A program made the translations under genes and the position numbers. The notes beneath the pieces were generated by a model. That model was not told where the DNA came from. It searched no databases and was given only the letters and a program-made list of their open reading frames with translations. A stretch of DNA of 5,494 nucleotides from positions 1 through 5,494 of the forward strand of contig JALWSN010000323.1 of the NCBI GenBank assembly GCA_027080245.1, in the 5' to 3' direction. This document shows positions 1 to 5,471 of the stretch, in pieces (within the stretch, counting starts at the first letter, position 1; every line of letters begins with the position of its first letter). The stretch is from Ignavibacteriales bacterium. GTDB lineage: Bacteria > Bacteroidota > Ignavibacteria > Ignavibacteriales > Melioribacteraceae.

Positions 1-1
1 C

Positions 2-727
2 AGTTTTTTGATCGCCACCCCGCTTTCGGTAATTAAAAAAATATTTGCATTGCTGCCCAAAGCGTTAAAAGGGGAATCCTTTTCCAAACAGGATTACCTT
101 GATTTGTTGAAAGCGTTTAACGACTTGTTTTTAATTGCTCAAAGGGACGGTTTGCTTTCAATTGAGTCACACGTAGAAGATCCGAAAGAAAGCGAAATAC
201 TTTCCCAGAGCAAGAAATTTGTGGAGAACAAATTCATCAGCAGCTTTTTTTGCGACACAATGAAAGTAATGCTTTCGGGCGGAGTACCGCCGCACGAGTT
301 GGAGAATTTAATGGATTCGGAAATTGAAACATACGAAGCGGAATTTAATCCCGTACCCAGCTCCATTACCAAGTTAGCCGATTCCTTTCCCGGTTTGGGA
401 ATTGTGGCGGCTGTATTGGGAATTATCGTTACTATGGCTTCAATCGACAAAGGGGCGGAAGTTGTGGGGCACCACGTAGCTGCTGCGTTGGTTGGCACCT
501 TCCTTGGCGTGCTCCTTTCCTACGGAATATTCAACCCAATAGGCTCTATTTTGGAGCACGTAATTGAGCACGAAGTAAGGTTCATGCAAACAATAAAAAC
601 TTGCATTGTTGCTTACGCTAAAGGCAATCCGCCTATAGTAGCAGTGGAGATGGCGCGCAGAACAATATTTACAGATGTGCGTCCAACATTTAGCGAGCTT
701 GAAGATTACATGAGGAATAAGGGATAA
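2..727 (+). CDS. motA: Flagellar motor stator protein MotA (5' end cut off by the window)
   Basis: MotA is the inner-membrane proton-channel subunit of the flagellar stator. It works with MotB and pushes on the rotor protein FliG. The reading frame is open to the left edge (codons from base 2); a TTG at 8 is in frame but is not a believable start, since family alignment implies about 45-50 missing N-terminal residues, including TM1 and TM2. 241 residues are visible. Counting from the TTG at 8, the cytoplasmic loop has ESEI (61-64) and EIETYEAE (105-112). TM3 is about 125-146 with the motif SFPGLGIVAAVLG, whose proline (128) matches E. coli P173. TM4 is about 156-177 with VGTFLG and a proline (177) matching P222. 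The C-terminal tail NPPIVAVEMARRT, then RPTFSELE, resembles the E. coli-type subfamily. The glutamate equivalent to E98 is kept, but R90 aligns with Gln, with Arg one residue later. It ends 4 bases before motB. Identity is very secure. Confidence 0.96.
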   Translation, partial: SFLIATPLSVIKKIFALLPKALKGESFSKQDYLDLLKAFNDLFLIAQRDGLLSIESHVEDPKESEILSQSKKFVENKFISSFFCDTMKVMLSGGVPPHELENLMDSEIETYEAEFNPVPSSITKLADSFPGLGIVAAVLGIIVTMASIDKGAEVVGHHVAAALVGTFLGVLLSYGIFNPIGSILEHVIEHEVRFMQTIKTCIVAYAKGNPPIVAVEMARRTIFTDVRPTFSELEDYMRNKG

Positions 728-731
728 GAAA

Positions 732-1511
732 ATGGCTGAGAACGAAAATCAACCGATAATAATTGTAAAAAAGAAGGGACACGGCGGAGGTCATCACGGT
801 GGCGCGTGGAAAGTGGCGTACGCGGATTTCGTGACGGCTATGATGGCTTTATTTATCGTTTTGTGGGTGCTTGGGCAAAGCGAGGATATTAAACAATCCG
901 TCGCACATTATTTTAACGACCCGGTTGGATTTTCGGACAAAACAAGCGGATTTATTGGCAGCGGAAGGAAAGATTCCGGCGCAAGAATTCAGCGCAAAAA
1001 GAAAGGGGTTAATTTCCACACATTGCAAAAGATAAAATTCGAACAAATGATGAAGGAACTTTCCAAGGAAATTGCTAACGACAAGGAATTTAAAAAATTG
1101 GCTTCGCAGGTGGACATTAAACTTGTTAACGACGGATTAAGGATTGAAATGATGGATAAGGAGAATAATTATTTCTTTGACGTAGGCAGCGCACATTTGA
1201 AACCCGCTGCTAAAAAGTTAATTCTTGCGTTGGCAAAAAAAATTAAAAAAATTCCCAATAAGATTGTAATTGAAGGACACACGGACGCAAGAAAATTTGT
1301 TTCAGGCATCAGAGGTTACACTAATTTTGAACTAAGCGCCGATAGGGCAAACGCGGCGAGGAGAATTCTGGTAGAAGGTGGAGTTAGCAACGACCAGATT
1401 GAGGAAATCCGGGGCTGGGCAGACCATCGTCTTCGCGATCCTAAACATCCCAACAGTCTGGTTAACAGAAGAATCAGCATAATCATCAAATATTTGGAGA
1501 AAAAATCATGA
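732..1511 (+). CDS. motB: Flagellar motor stator protein MotB (OmpA/MotB peptidoglycan-binding)
   Basis: MotB pairs with MotA, carries the proton-accepting aspartate and anchors the stator to peptidoglycan. The short cytoplasmic N-terminus (1-25) is Lys/Gly/His-rich. One TM helix follows (about 27-46, AWKVAYADFVTAMMALF), containing the essential Asp at residue 32, the same number as in E. coli. A plug-like amphipathic segment (SEDIKQSVAHYF) and a basic linker come next. The OmpA-like domain runs from about 125 to 255, with EGHTDA at 181-186, ELSADRANAAR, and NRRISI at 245-250. Length is 259 residues, somewhat shorter than E. coli (308), mostly in the linker and tail. The ATG at 732 has a good ribosome binding site, AAGGGA at 719-724, inside the end of motA. 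The TGA stop overlaps the ATG of the next gene. All key residues are present. Confidence 0.97.
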   Translation: MAENENQPIIIVKKKGHGGGHHGGAWKVAYADFVTAMMALFIVLWVLGQSEDIKQSVAHYFNDPVGFSDKTSGFIGSGRKDSGARIQRKKKGVNFHTLQKIKFEQMMKELSKEIANDKEFKKLASQVDIKLVNDGLRIEMMDKENNYFFDVGSAHLKPAAKKLILALAKKIKKIPNKIVIEGHTDARKFVSGIRGYTNFELSADRANAARRILVEGGVSNDQIEEIRGWADHRLRDPKHPNSLVNRRISIIIKYLEKKS

Positions 1512-1912
1512 AAGAAAGAATTATTGTGGTGGAAGACGATACATTTTCTCAGCAGTTTTACAAATTTTTACTGGAAAAGCACAATTACGAAACATTTATT
1601 TCAGACGATGTGGACGCTGTGTTAAAAGAGTTGGAAATTAAGAAACCCGTTTTAATAATTATGGACGTGAATTTAACTAATTCTTATTTGGATGGAAAGA
1701 AAATCGACGGAATTGACTTTTCAAAATACATTAAAAGCCTTCCCGATTACAAAGATATCCCAATCCTAATTATTACGGCGCATTCTTATGAAACCGAAAA
1801 GAGGAAAATTTTGGAAGATAGCGTTGCGGATGGTATATTTCCAAAACCAATCTACGATTTCAATAAATTGTTAAATAAAATTGAAGAACTTAAACTTAAA
1901 TTAGTAGCATGA
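1508..1912 (+). CDS. Single-domain response regulator (CheY-like receiver)
   Basis: This 134-residue protein is one receiver (REC) domain with no output domain. Visible residues are the acidic pair E9-D10-D11, phospho-acceptor D53 in LIIMDVNL, switch T90 in LIITAHS, and K113 in the FPKP motif, so it should be phosphorylatable. Stand-alone receivers act by binding a partner such as the flagellar switch, or as phosphate carriers or sinks. The loop after D53 is longer than normal: the usual MPxMDG segment is replaced by about 15 residues ending in KIDGID, some 6-7 more than a typical CheY. The ATG overlaps the motB stop (ATGA at 1508-1511) and has GGAGA at 1496-1500, 7 bases upstream. It overlaps the next gene the same way. 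Its place directly behind motAB suggests a motility role, but it lacks enough diagnostic similarity to be called CheY, and its kinase is unknown. Confidence 0.93.
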   Translation: MKERIIVVEDDTFSQQFYKFLLEKHNYETFISDDVDAVLKELEIKKPVLIIMDVNLTNSYLDGKKIDGIDFSKYIKSLPDYKDIPILIITAHSYETEKRKILEDSVADGIFPKPIYDFNKLLNKIEELKLKLVA

Positions 1913-2571
1913 AAAACAAAATAATAATAGTTGAAGACGACCAGGATACGACGTTTATCCTTTCAAGATTATTAGCTAAAAATAATTTTGAAGTGAAAAT
2001 TGCCACTAATGGCGAAGAAGCGCTAAATATTTTGAATGAGGGATTTTTCCCCGAGGTGATTTTGGCTGATTGGACAATGCCCATAATGGACGGATTGGAA
2101 CTGTGCAAAACCGTAAAGGGGGACGAGAACTACAAAACCATTTATTTCATTATGCTAACCGCTCGTTCTTCGATTAGGGACAGGGTAAAAGGGCTGGAAG
2201 TAGGGGCGGACGATTTCCTAATGAAACCTATCGACAATACGGAACTAATGGCAAGAATTCGCTCCGGAGTTAGAATTTTCAGATTGCAAAACGAACTTCG
2301 CAAAGTAGAGCACAGCAAAGCTTTGGTTGAAATGGCTTGTACAATCGGGCATAAATTTAACAATCCGTTAAGCAGTTTGGTTGTTTCAATCGATTCGCTA
2401 AAAGACGAGCTGCCGGAGGATTTCAAGGTAAAATACGCAGAGGATTTGAAGGTAATTAAAGAATCCATTGAAAGAATTACTTCGCTTGTAAAGGAATTAA
2501 CAAAACTGGACGATCCTAAAATCATCAATTATTTGGAAAATAATAAGATGATTAACCTCGGGGAAGATTAA
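1909..2571 (+). CDS. Response regulator fused to a DHp-like helical domain lacking the kinase ATPase
   Basis: The 220-residue protein begins with a complete REC domain (about 1-122): E9-D10-D11, phospho-acceptor D54 in LADWTMPIMDG, T84 in MLTAR, and K106 in LMKP. A coiled linker (about 123-140) leads to a stretch resembling the HisKA dimerisation/phosphotransfer hairpin. Its H-box-like sequence is IGHKFNNPLSSL, with candidate phospho-histidine H148 and the NPL typical of kinase H-boxes. A second helix (about 172-200) follows, then a short tail ending NKMINLGED. No N, G1, F or G2 ATP-binding box is present, and the protein ends naturally at a TAA. It may be a dimeric regulator, a histidine phosphotransfer relay, or a protein that docks a kinase. 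The start overlaps the previous stop (ATGA at 1909-1912) and has no clear ribosome binding site, pointing to translational coupling. Domain assignment is confident; function is inferred. Confidence 0.9.
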   Translation: MKNKIIIVEDDQDTTFILSRLLAKNNFEVKIATNGEEALNILNEGFFPEVILADWTMPIMDGLELCKTVKGDENYKTIYFIMLTARSSIRDRVKGLEVGADDFLMKPIDNTELMARIRSGVRIFRLQNELRKVEHSKALVEMACTIGHKFNNPLSSLVVSIDSLKDELPEDFKVKYAEDLKVIKESIERITSLVKELTKLDDPKIINYLENNKMINLGED

Positions 2572-2597
2572 TTTTTACCCAGCCCTAAAGTTTTTCC

Positions 2598-2629
2598 TTC
2601 TTCTCTCGATAATATGAACGGGAGAAGAA
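2598..2629 (+). promoter_or_regulatory. Stem-loop that would hide the ribosome binding site of the next gene
   Basis: An inverted repeat pairs 2598-2608 (TTCTTCTCTCG) with 2619-2629 (CGGGAGAAGAA): 11 base pairs with one G-U wobble and a 10-base loop. The right arm contains the GGGAG ribosome binding site of the gene starting at 2631. No T-run follows, so it does not look like an intrinsic terminator. If formed in an mRNA reading through from the mot genes, it would mask the ribosome binding site. The repeat is seen directly; the regulatory role is inferred. Confidence 0.6.
2608..2613 (+). promoter_or_regulatory. Possible -10 element (GATAAT) upstream of the unknown gene
   Basis: GATAAT matches the TATAAT consensus at 5 of 6 positions and lies in the only non-coding gap between the two gene blocks, 17 bases before the ATG at 2631. 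No recognisable -35 hexamer sits at 16-18 bases spacing. In an AT-rich genome a match like this can arise by chance. It sits across the top of the left stem arm and the loop of the hairpin at 2598-2629. Confidence 0.22.
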
Positions 2630-2630
2630 T

Positions 2631-3296
2631 ATGTTGGACAAAATTGCAAATATTGAACTTAACTTAACGAGGAAGAACAACAAAAGGAACTTCCGTCGCA
2701 AAAGTTTTTCCGAAATTTACATTAGTCGGAAAATGGATTCTTCGGATTCGTTAATGATTTCTCCCGCATTTAAGCTTCTTAAAAATTACGGATTTTTAAT
2801 TAAGGACTTTAACAAGCATTCCTCGGAACAATACGATTTGGTCATTAACATCGAGGAGTTTGTTTTTGAAGTGAACCTGGACACAAAGAGGGTTGTGGAT
2901 AGGCATGAACTGGAATATTTAATTTCACATAAAAAGGAATTGGGTAAAAAGAATATTAAAATAAATGTTCTAACGCGTACGCAAATTTCGATGGACGTTA
3001 AACCGACGGAAAGAATTAAGCTTGACGCCCTGCGTTTTTTGTTCTCCAGATGTTACGATTTGGATATTACGAAAGAATTGAACAAGGAAAACACTTTTGC
3101 GCTTAATAATCTTTTGGACAAAATTTATTACGGCATGCTCGATGAATTTACTCGCATCAATTACGTCGTCGTTCGATTCATCGATTTGGTCAACGGAACG
3201 AAGTTAGTTAAAAAATGCGGTTTAAACGAACACTTTAACGAGGCGATTTTCATTAAATCAATTAGACCGGAAGCTACGGATGAAAACAAAAATTGA
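2631..3296 (+). CDS. Hypothetical cytoplasmic protein, unknown function
   Basis: I do not recognise this 221-residue protein. It has no signal peptide or membrane segment. The first 35 residues are basic (RKNNKRNFRRK) and probably flexible. From about 45 to 115 the pattern suggests an alternating alpha/beta fold: a helix around AFKLLKNYGF, strands at YDLVINI and FVFEVNL, a helix at RHELEYLISHKKELG, and a strand at KINVLTRT. The second half (about 123-185) looks mainly helical and ends in a strand-like NYVVVRFIDLV. The start is supported by GGGAG at 2620-2624, which lies in a hairpin arm. The gene overlaps the following histidine kinase by 17 bases in another frame, so the two are probably co-expressed and may work together, for example as a kinase partner or modulator. 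That link is inferred from gene order only. Confidence 0.82.
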   Translation: MLDKIANIELNLTRKNNKRNFRRKSFSEIYISRKMDSSDSLMISPAFKLLKNYGFLIKDFNKHSSEQYDLVINIEEFVFEVNLDTKRVVDRHELEYLISHKKELGKKNIKINVLTRTQISMDVKPTERIKLDALRFLFSRCYDLDITKELNKENTFALNNLLDKIYYGMLDEFTRINYVVVRFIDLVNGTKLVKKCGLNEHFNEAIFIKSIRPEATDENKN

Positions 3297-5121
3297 CGAG
3301 GATTTCGGACTGCTTTTTAATTCCATTTTGCCGGAAATAGAAAAGCAAAGCCTTCGGGAAAAGGGGGAAGTGATTTTAGTTTTGGATTCAAAGCTCGAAA
3401 TTAAATATGTGAATTCTTACCTCGAGCATTGGCGCTCGTTAAAAAGTTTAGGCGAGCTGAAAATTGACCCCGACATTTCCATGCTGCTGGAAATGTTTTC
3501 GAAAAATAGGATTAATTTCCTTACGCTCGAAGTAACGATTGATTGGGAAGAAGGAATTACGGATTACAAAGTGGACATCACCAAACTCAACATCTCCAAT
3601 CAGTTGTATTTTTTGCTTGTTTTCGAATCTCTGACGAAGAAGATTAGAATTGAAAGAAAAATCAACAATTTGACCTACGCGTTGGATTACGGGAACATTC
3701 CCGTAATAATTGCCAACGCAAACAACGAAATAATTTACTCTACTACTTCGTTCGAAAAAATTTTAAACAAAAGCATCGAGGAATTGTTCAAAGCGAATTT
3801 GGTTGGAATCTTGTTCCCCTATCTTTCATTAGAAGAGAGGGGATTGTTGGAATCGGCCGTTCGCGAGCTTAAACCATGGAAAAAGACCTTAATCATTCAA
3901 AGTAAAAGCGGGGTTAAATATTACGAATTTTTAGTAAGACCGATTTTTTACGAAAACAATTCAGACTGGAATTTAATTCTTACGGCTCACGATTTAACCG
4001 ATTTCGTACTTAAACACGAAGAAATACGCCGCAACGAAAAACTATTAAATTCAATTGTGAACAACATTTCCGAAATGCTTGTAATGTTCGAAAAGGATGG
4101 GGATGATTACAACATTAAAGTTTCCAACAAAAAATTTCAGGAATATTTGGGAGTTAACAACACTTTAGGTTACACGTTAAAGGACGCTTTTACCGGCGAG
4201 AATTACGTTTTGTTGCAAAAGAAAATTAAGCAGTTGGAGCGAAACGAGGTCAATTACGTTAACTTTGAACGCGAATTGGACGACGGCAAATTTTACGAAA
4301 TTTCCGGGGCAATGATGCTCGATCCGGTAGAAGACAAGTATTATTACATTTTTACCTTTAACGATCTTTCCAATCGAATAGCTTATGAGCGTCAATTAAA
4401 AAAAGCTTACCAAGAGGAAATCAAGTTAAACAAATTAAAGAACGATTTTCTGGAAAATATTTCGCATGAATTACGCACTCCAATTAATGCAATTGTCGGT
4501 TACACGGATTTTATTAAAGAGAGCGTCGAGGAAAAAAATTACGACGGAATTGAAGAAATTTCCGAAGCGCTGCAAGAAGTTGTGGCAAGGTTGTTGAAAC
4601 TTTTTGACAATATTATTAGCGCCGCAAATATTGAAGCAAACAAAGTGGAAATCAATCCCGTAACGTTAAATTTAAATCAAGTTGCCCGAGACGTACACAA
4701 GAAATATTCGCCAGTGGCATTGGAAAAGGAGTTAAATTTCCAGATGGAATTTTTGGACGACCCGATTTACGTTAATGCGGACTGGGTAAAGTTGGAAGAG
4801 ACTTTAAGCGCGCTGGTTGACAACGCCATTAAGTACACGCAGGAAGGGAGAGTTTTCGTTAAAACATTCATCGAAGGAGAAGAAGGCGCCGTTCAAGTAA
4901 TCGATACAGGTGAGGGGATTGATCAATCCAAATTACAGCATTTAATTCAACCGTTCGGGCAAGGGGAAGAAGGCTACACACGCAATTATCAAGGCGCAGG
5001 CTTGGGGTTAACCATAGCTTACAAATTAGCCCTTTTAATGGGAGGTAAAATCTATTTCGACAAGAATGTTTCCAAAGGAACAATTGTTACGCTGAAGTTC
5101 CCGTTGGCGGAAAAACCTTAA
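3280..5121 (+). CDS. Soluble multi-PAS sensor histidine kinase
   Basis: This 613-residue two-component sensor kinase has no membrane helix or signal peptide, so it should sense a cytoplasmic cue. Three PAS-like regions are visible: a divergent one at about 28-117, a clearer one at about 131-246 (PVIIANANNEIIYS), and a third at about 256-364. A helical linker (365-387) leads to the HisKA domain, with H396 in FLENISHELRTPINAIVGY. E397 and T400 fit the pattern of kinases that can also dephosphorylate their partner. The HATPase domain is complete: N-box with N515 (VDNAIKY), G1 with D542 (DTGEGID), F-box QPFGQG (557-562), and G2 GAGLGLTIA (572-580). No receiver is attached, so it must signal to a separate regulator; the two encoded upstream are the nearest candidates. 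The ATG at 3280 has GGAAG at 3269-3273 and lies inside the end of the preceding gene. I see no cofactor-binding motif that would identify the signal. Confidence 0.95.
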   Translation: MKTKIDEDFGLLFNSILPEIEKQSLREKGEVILVLDSKLEIKYVNSYLEHWRSLKSLGELKIDPDISMLLEMFSKNRINFLTLEVTIDWEEGITDYKVDITKLNISNQLYFLLVFESLTKKIRIERKINNLTYALDYGNIPVIIANANNEIIYSTTSFEKILNKSIEELFKANLVGILFPYLSLEERGLLESAVRELKPWKKTLIIQSKSGVKYYEFLVRPIFYENNSDWNLILTAHDLTDFVLKHEEIRRNEKLLNSIVNNISEMLVMFEKDGDDYNIKVSNKKFQEYLGVNNTLGYTLKDAFTGENYVLLQKKIKQLERNEVNYVNFERELDDGKFYEISGAMMLDPVEDKYYYIFTFNDLSNRIAYERQLKKAYQEEIKLNKLKNDFLENISHELRTPINAIVGYTDFIKESVEEKNYDGIEEISEALQEVVARLLKLFDNIISAANIEANKVEINPVTLNLNQVARDVHKKYSPVALEKELNFQMEFLDDPIYVNADWVKLEETLSALVDNAIKYTQEGRVFVKTFIEGEEGAVQVIDTGEGIDQSKLQHLIQPFGQGEEGYTRNYQGAGLGLTIAYKLALLMGGKIYFDKNVSKGTIVTLKFPLAEKP

Positions 5122-5124
5122 TTT

Positions 5125-5159
5125 AATTATGAATTATGAATGTTGAATTATTAATGGTT
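5125..5159. repeat. Imperfect 7-base tandem repeat, unit AATTATG
   Basis: There are five adjacent units: AATTATG, AATTATG, AATGTTG, AATTATT and AATGGTT, the first two perfect and the rest decaying (5, 6 and 4 of 7 matches). It begins 3 bases after the kinase stop codon. It resembles heptanucleotide intergenic repeats known from cyanobacteria and the Bacteroidetes group. Low complexity means part of the similarity could be chance, but the two perfect copies and constant register support a real array. Confidence 0.6.
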
Positions 5160-5244
5160 TAAATGTTAAGGGATTTTTTCCTTCGTTTGGCGTTCGGGGT
5201 TTTAGGAGATTTTGCCTTAAGCCTATTTTTTTATGAATGGACAA

Positions 5245-5265
5245 GTGGATGGTGGATGGAGGGAG
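5245..5265. repeat. Short 7-base tandem repeat, unit GTGGATG, G-rich
   Basis: Two perfect units (5245-5251 and 5252-5258) are followed by a degenerate GAGGGAG (4 of 7). The strand is purine-rich with GG pairs at short spacing (5247, 5251, 5254, 5258), enough for a two-layer G-quadruplex in principle. With so few copies it is weak alone; it gains weight from the neighbouring arrays of the same period. Confidence 0.45.
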
Positions 5266-5290
5266 TAGATTTTGTTTTTAAAACTTTTTG

Positions 5291-5318
5291 TTCTTAGTTC
5301 GTAGTTCTTGGTTCTTGG
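5291..5318. repeat. 7-base tandem repeat, unit TTCTTGG
   Basis: There are four adjacent units: TTCTTAG, TTCGTAG, TTCTTGG, TTCTTGG, with 6, 5, 7 and 7 matches to the consensus. The register is exact over 28 bases with no insertions. This is the clearest of the four arrays in the tail. Confidence 0.7.
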
Positions 5319-5342
5319 TTGATTTTTTGAATGGGAAATTTT

Positions 5343-5369
5343 GTAGCGCATATTAATTTTTCGCGCTGC
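5343..5369. other. Short GC-rich hairpin
   Basis: GTAGCGC at 5343-5349 pairs with GCGCTGC at 5363-5369: 7 base pairs including one G-U wobble, around a 13-base AT-rich loop. It stands out as GC-rich in a very AT-rich tail. No T-run follows on the + strand, so it is not a typical terminator. Function is unknown. Confidence 0.35.
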
Positions 5370-5409
5370 GGAAAACAATCTGCGAGAAAAAATAAGTAAG
5401 CAAAAATTG

Positions 5410-5419
5410 ACAAATTTGT
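5410..5419. promoter_or_regulatory. Perfect 10-base palindrome ACAAATTTGT
   Basis: The sequence is an exact 10-base palindrome overlapping the end of a TTGACA hexamer at 5407-5412, an arrangement seen in operators that overlap a -35 element. No good -10 hexamer lies 16-18 bases downstream (AAAAAT at 5430), so a promoter/operator reading is only a possibility. AT-rich palindromes of this size also occur by chance. Confidence 0.2.
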
Positions 5420-5439
5420 GAAATTCAAGAAAAATCGAA

Positions 5440-5461
5440 AACCGACAAATAATTGTTGGTT
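5440..5461 (-). terminator. Weak candidate terminator hairpin for a minus-strand gene to the right
   Basis: AACCGACAA (5440-5448) pairs with TTGTTGGTT (5453-5461): 9 base pairs with one wobble and a 4-base loop. On the minus strand the stem is followed by a T-rich run (about 5428-5439, broken by CGA), which fits an intrinsic terminator of modest strength. It could serve a minus-strand gene beyond the window. The stem is AT-rich, so confidence is low. Confidence 0.25.
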
Positions 5462-5471
5462 AAATTTGTTG

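Noticed and set aside
8..10. TTG as the start codon of motA
   Set aside because: The frame is open to the left edge and MotA family members have about 50 more residues, with two membrane helices, before this point.
139..498. Open frame of 119 codons on the minus strand inside motA
   Set aside because: It is antisense to clear MotA coding sequence, shows no recognisable domain and is explained as a shadow. The other minus-strand open frames at 849-1046, 1896-2108, 2142-2528, 4177-4395 and 4868-5083 are rejected for the same reason.
2598..2629. Rho-independent terminator between the two gene blocks
   Set aside because: The stem is strong enough but is followed by TATGTTGG, not a T-run, and its right arm is the ribosome binding site of the next gene.
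5170..5183. Small hairpin GGGA-TTTT-TTCC after the kinase gene
   Set aside because: The stem is short, with a wobble, and no T-run follows; it falls within chance expectation for AT-rich sequence.
5166..5232. Intrinsic terminator for the kinase gene (TTAAGG/CCTTAA pairing, T-run at 5226-5232)
   Set aside because: The stem is only 6 AT-rich pairs with a 43-base loop, and the T-run is not directly after the stem. The smaller TAGG/CCTA pairing is just 4 pairs.
5407..5435. Sigma-70 promoter starting with TTGACA
   Set aside because: The hexamer is perfect, but at 16-18 bases spacing the -10 position is AAAAAT-like, which is a poor match.
5461..5468. Bacteroidetes-type -7 element TAAATTTG (TAnnTTTG)
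   Set aside because: There is no TTTG-type -33 element at about 19 bases upstream, and such a word is frequent by chance in AT-rich DNA.
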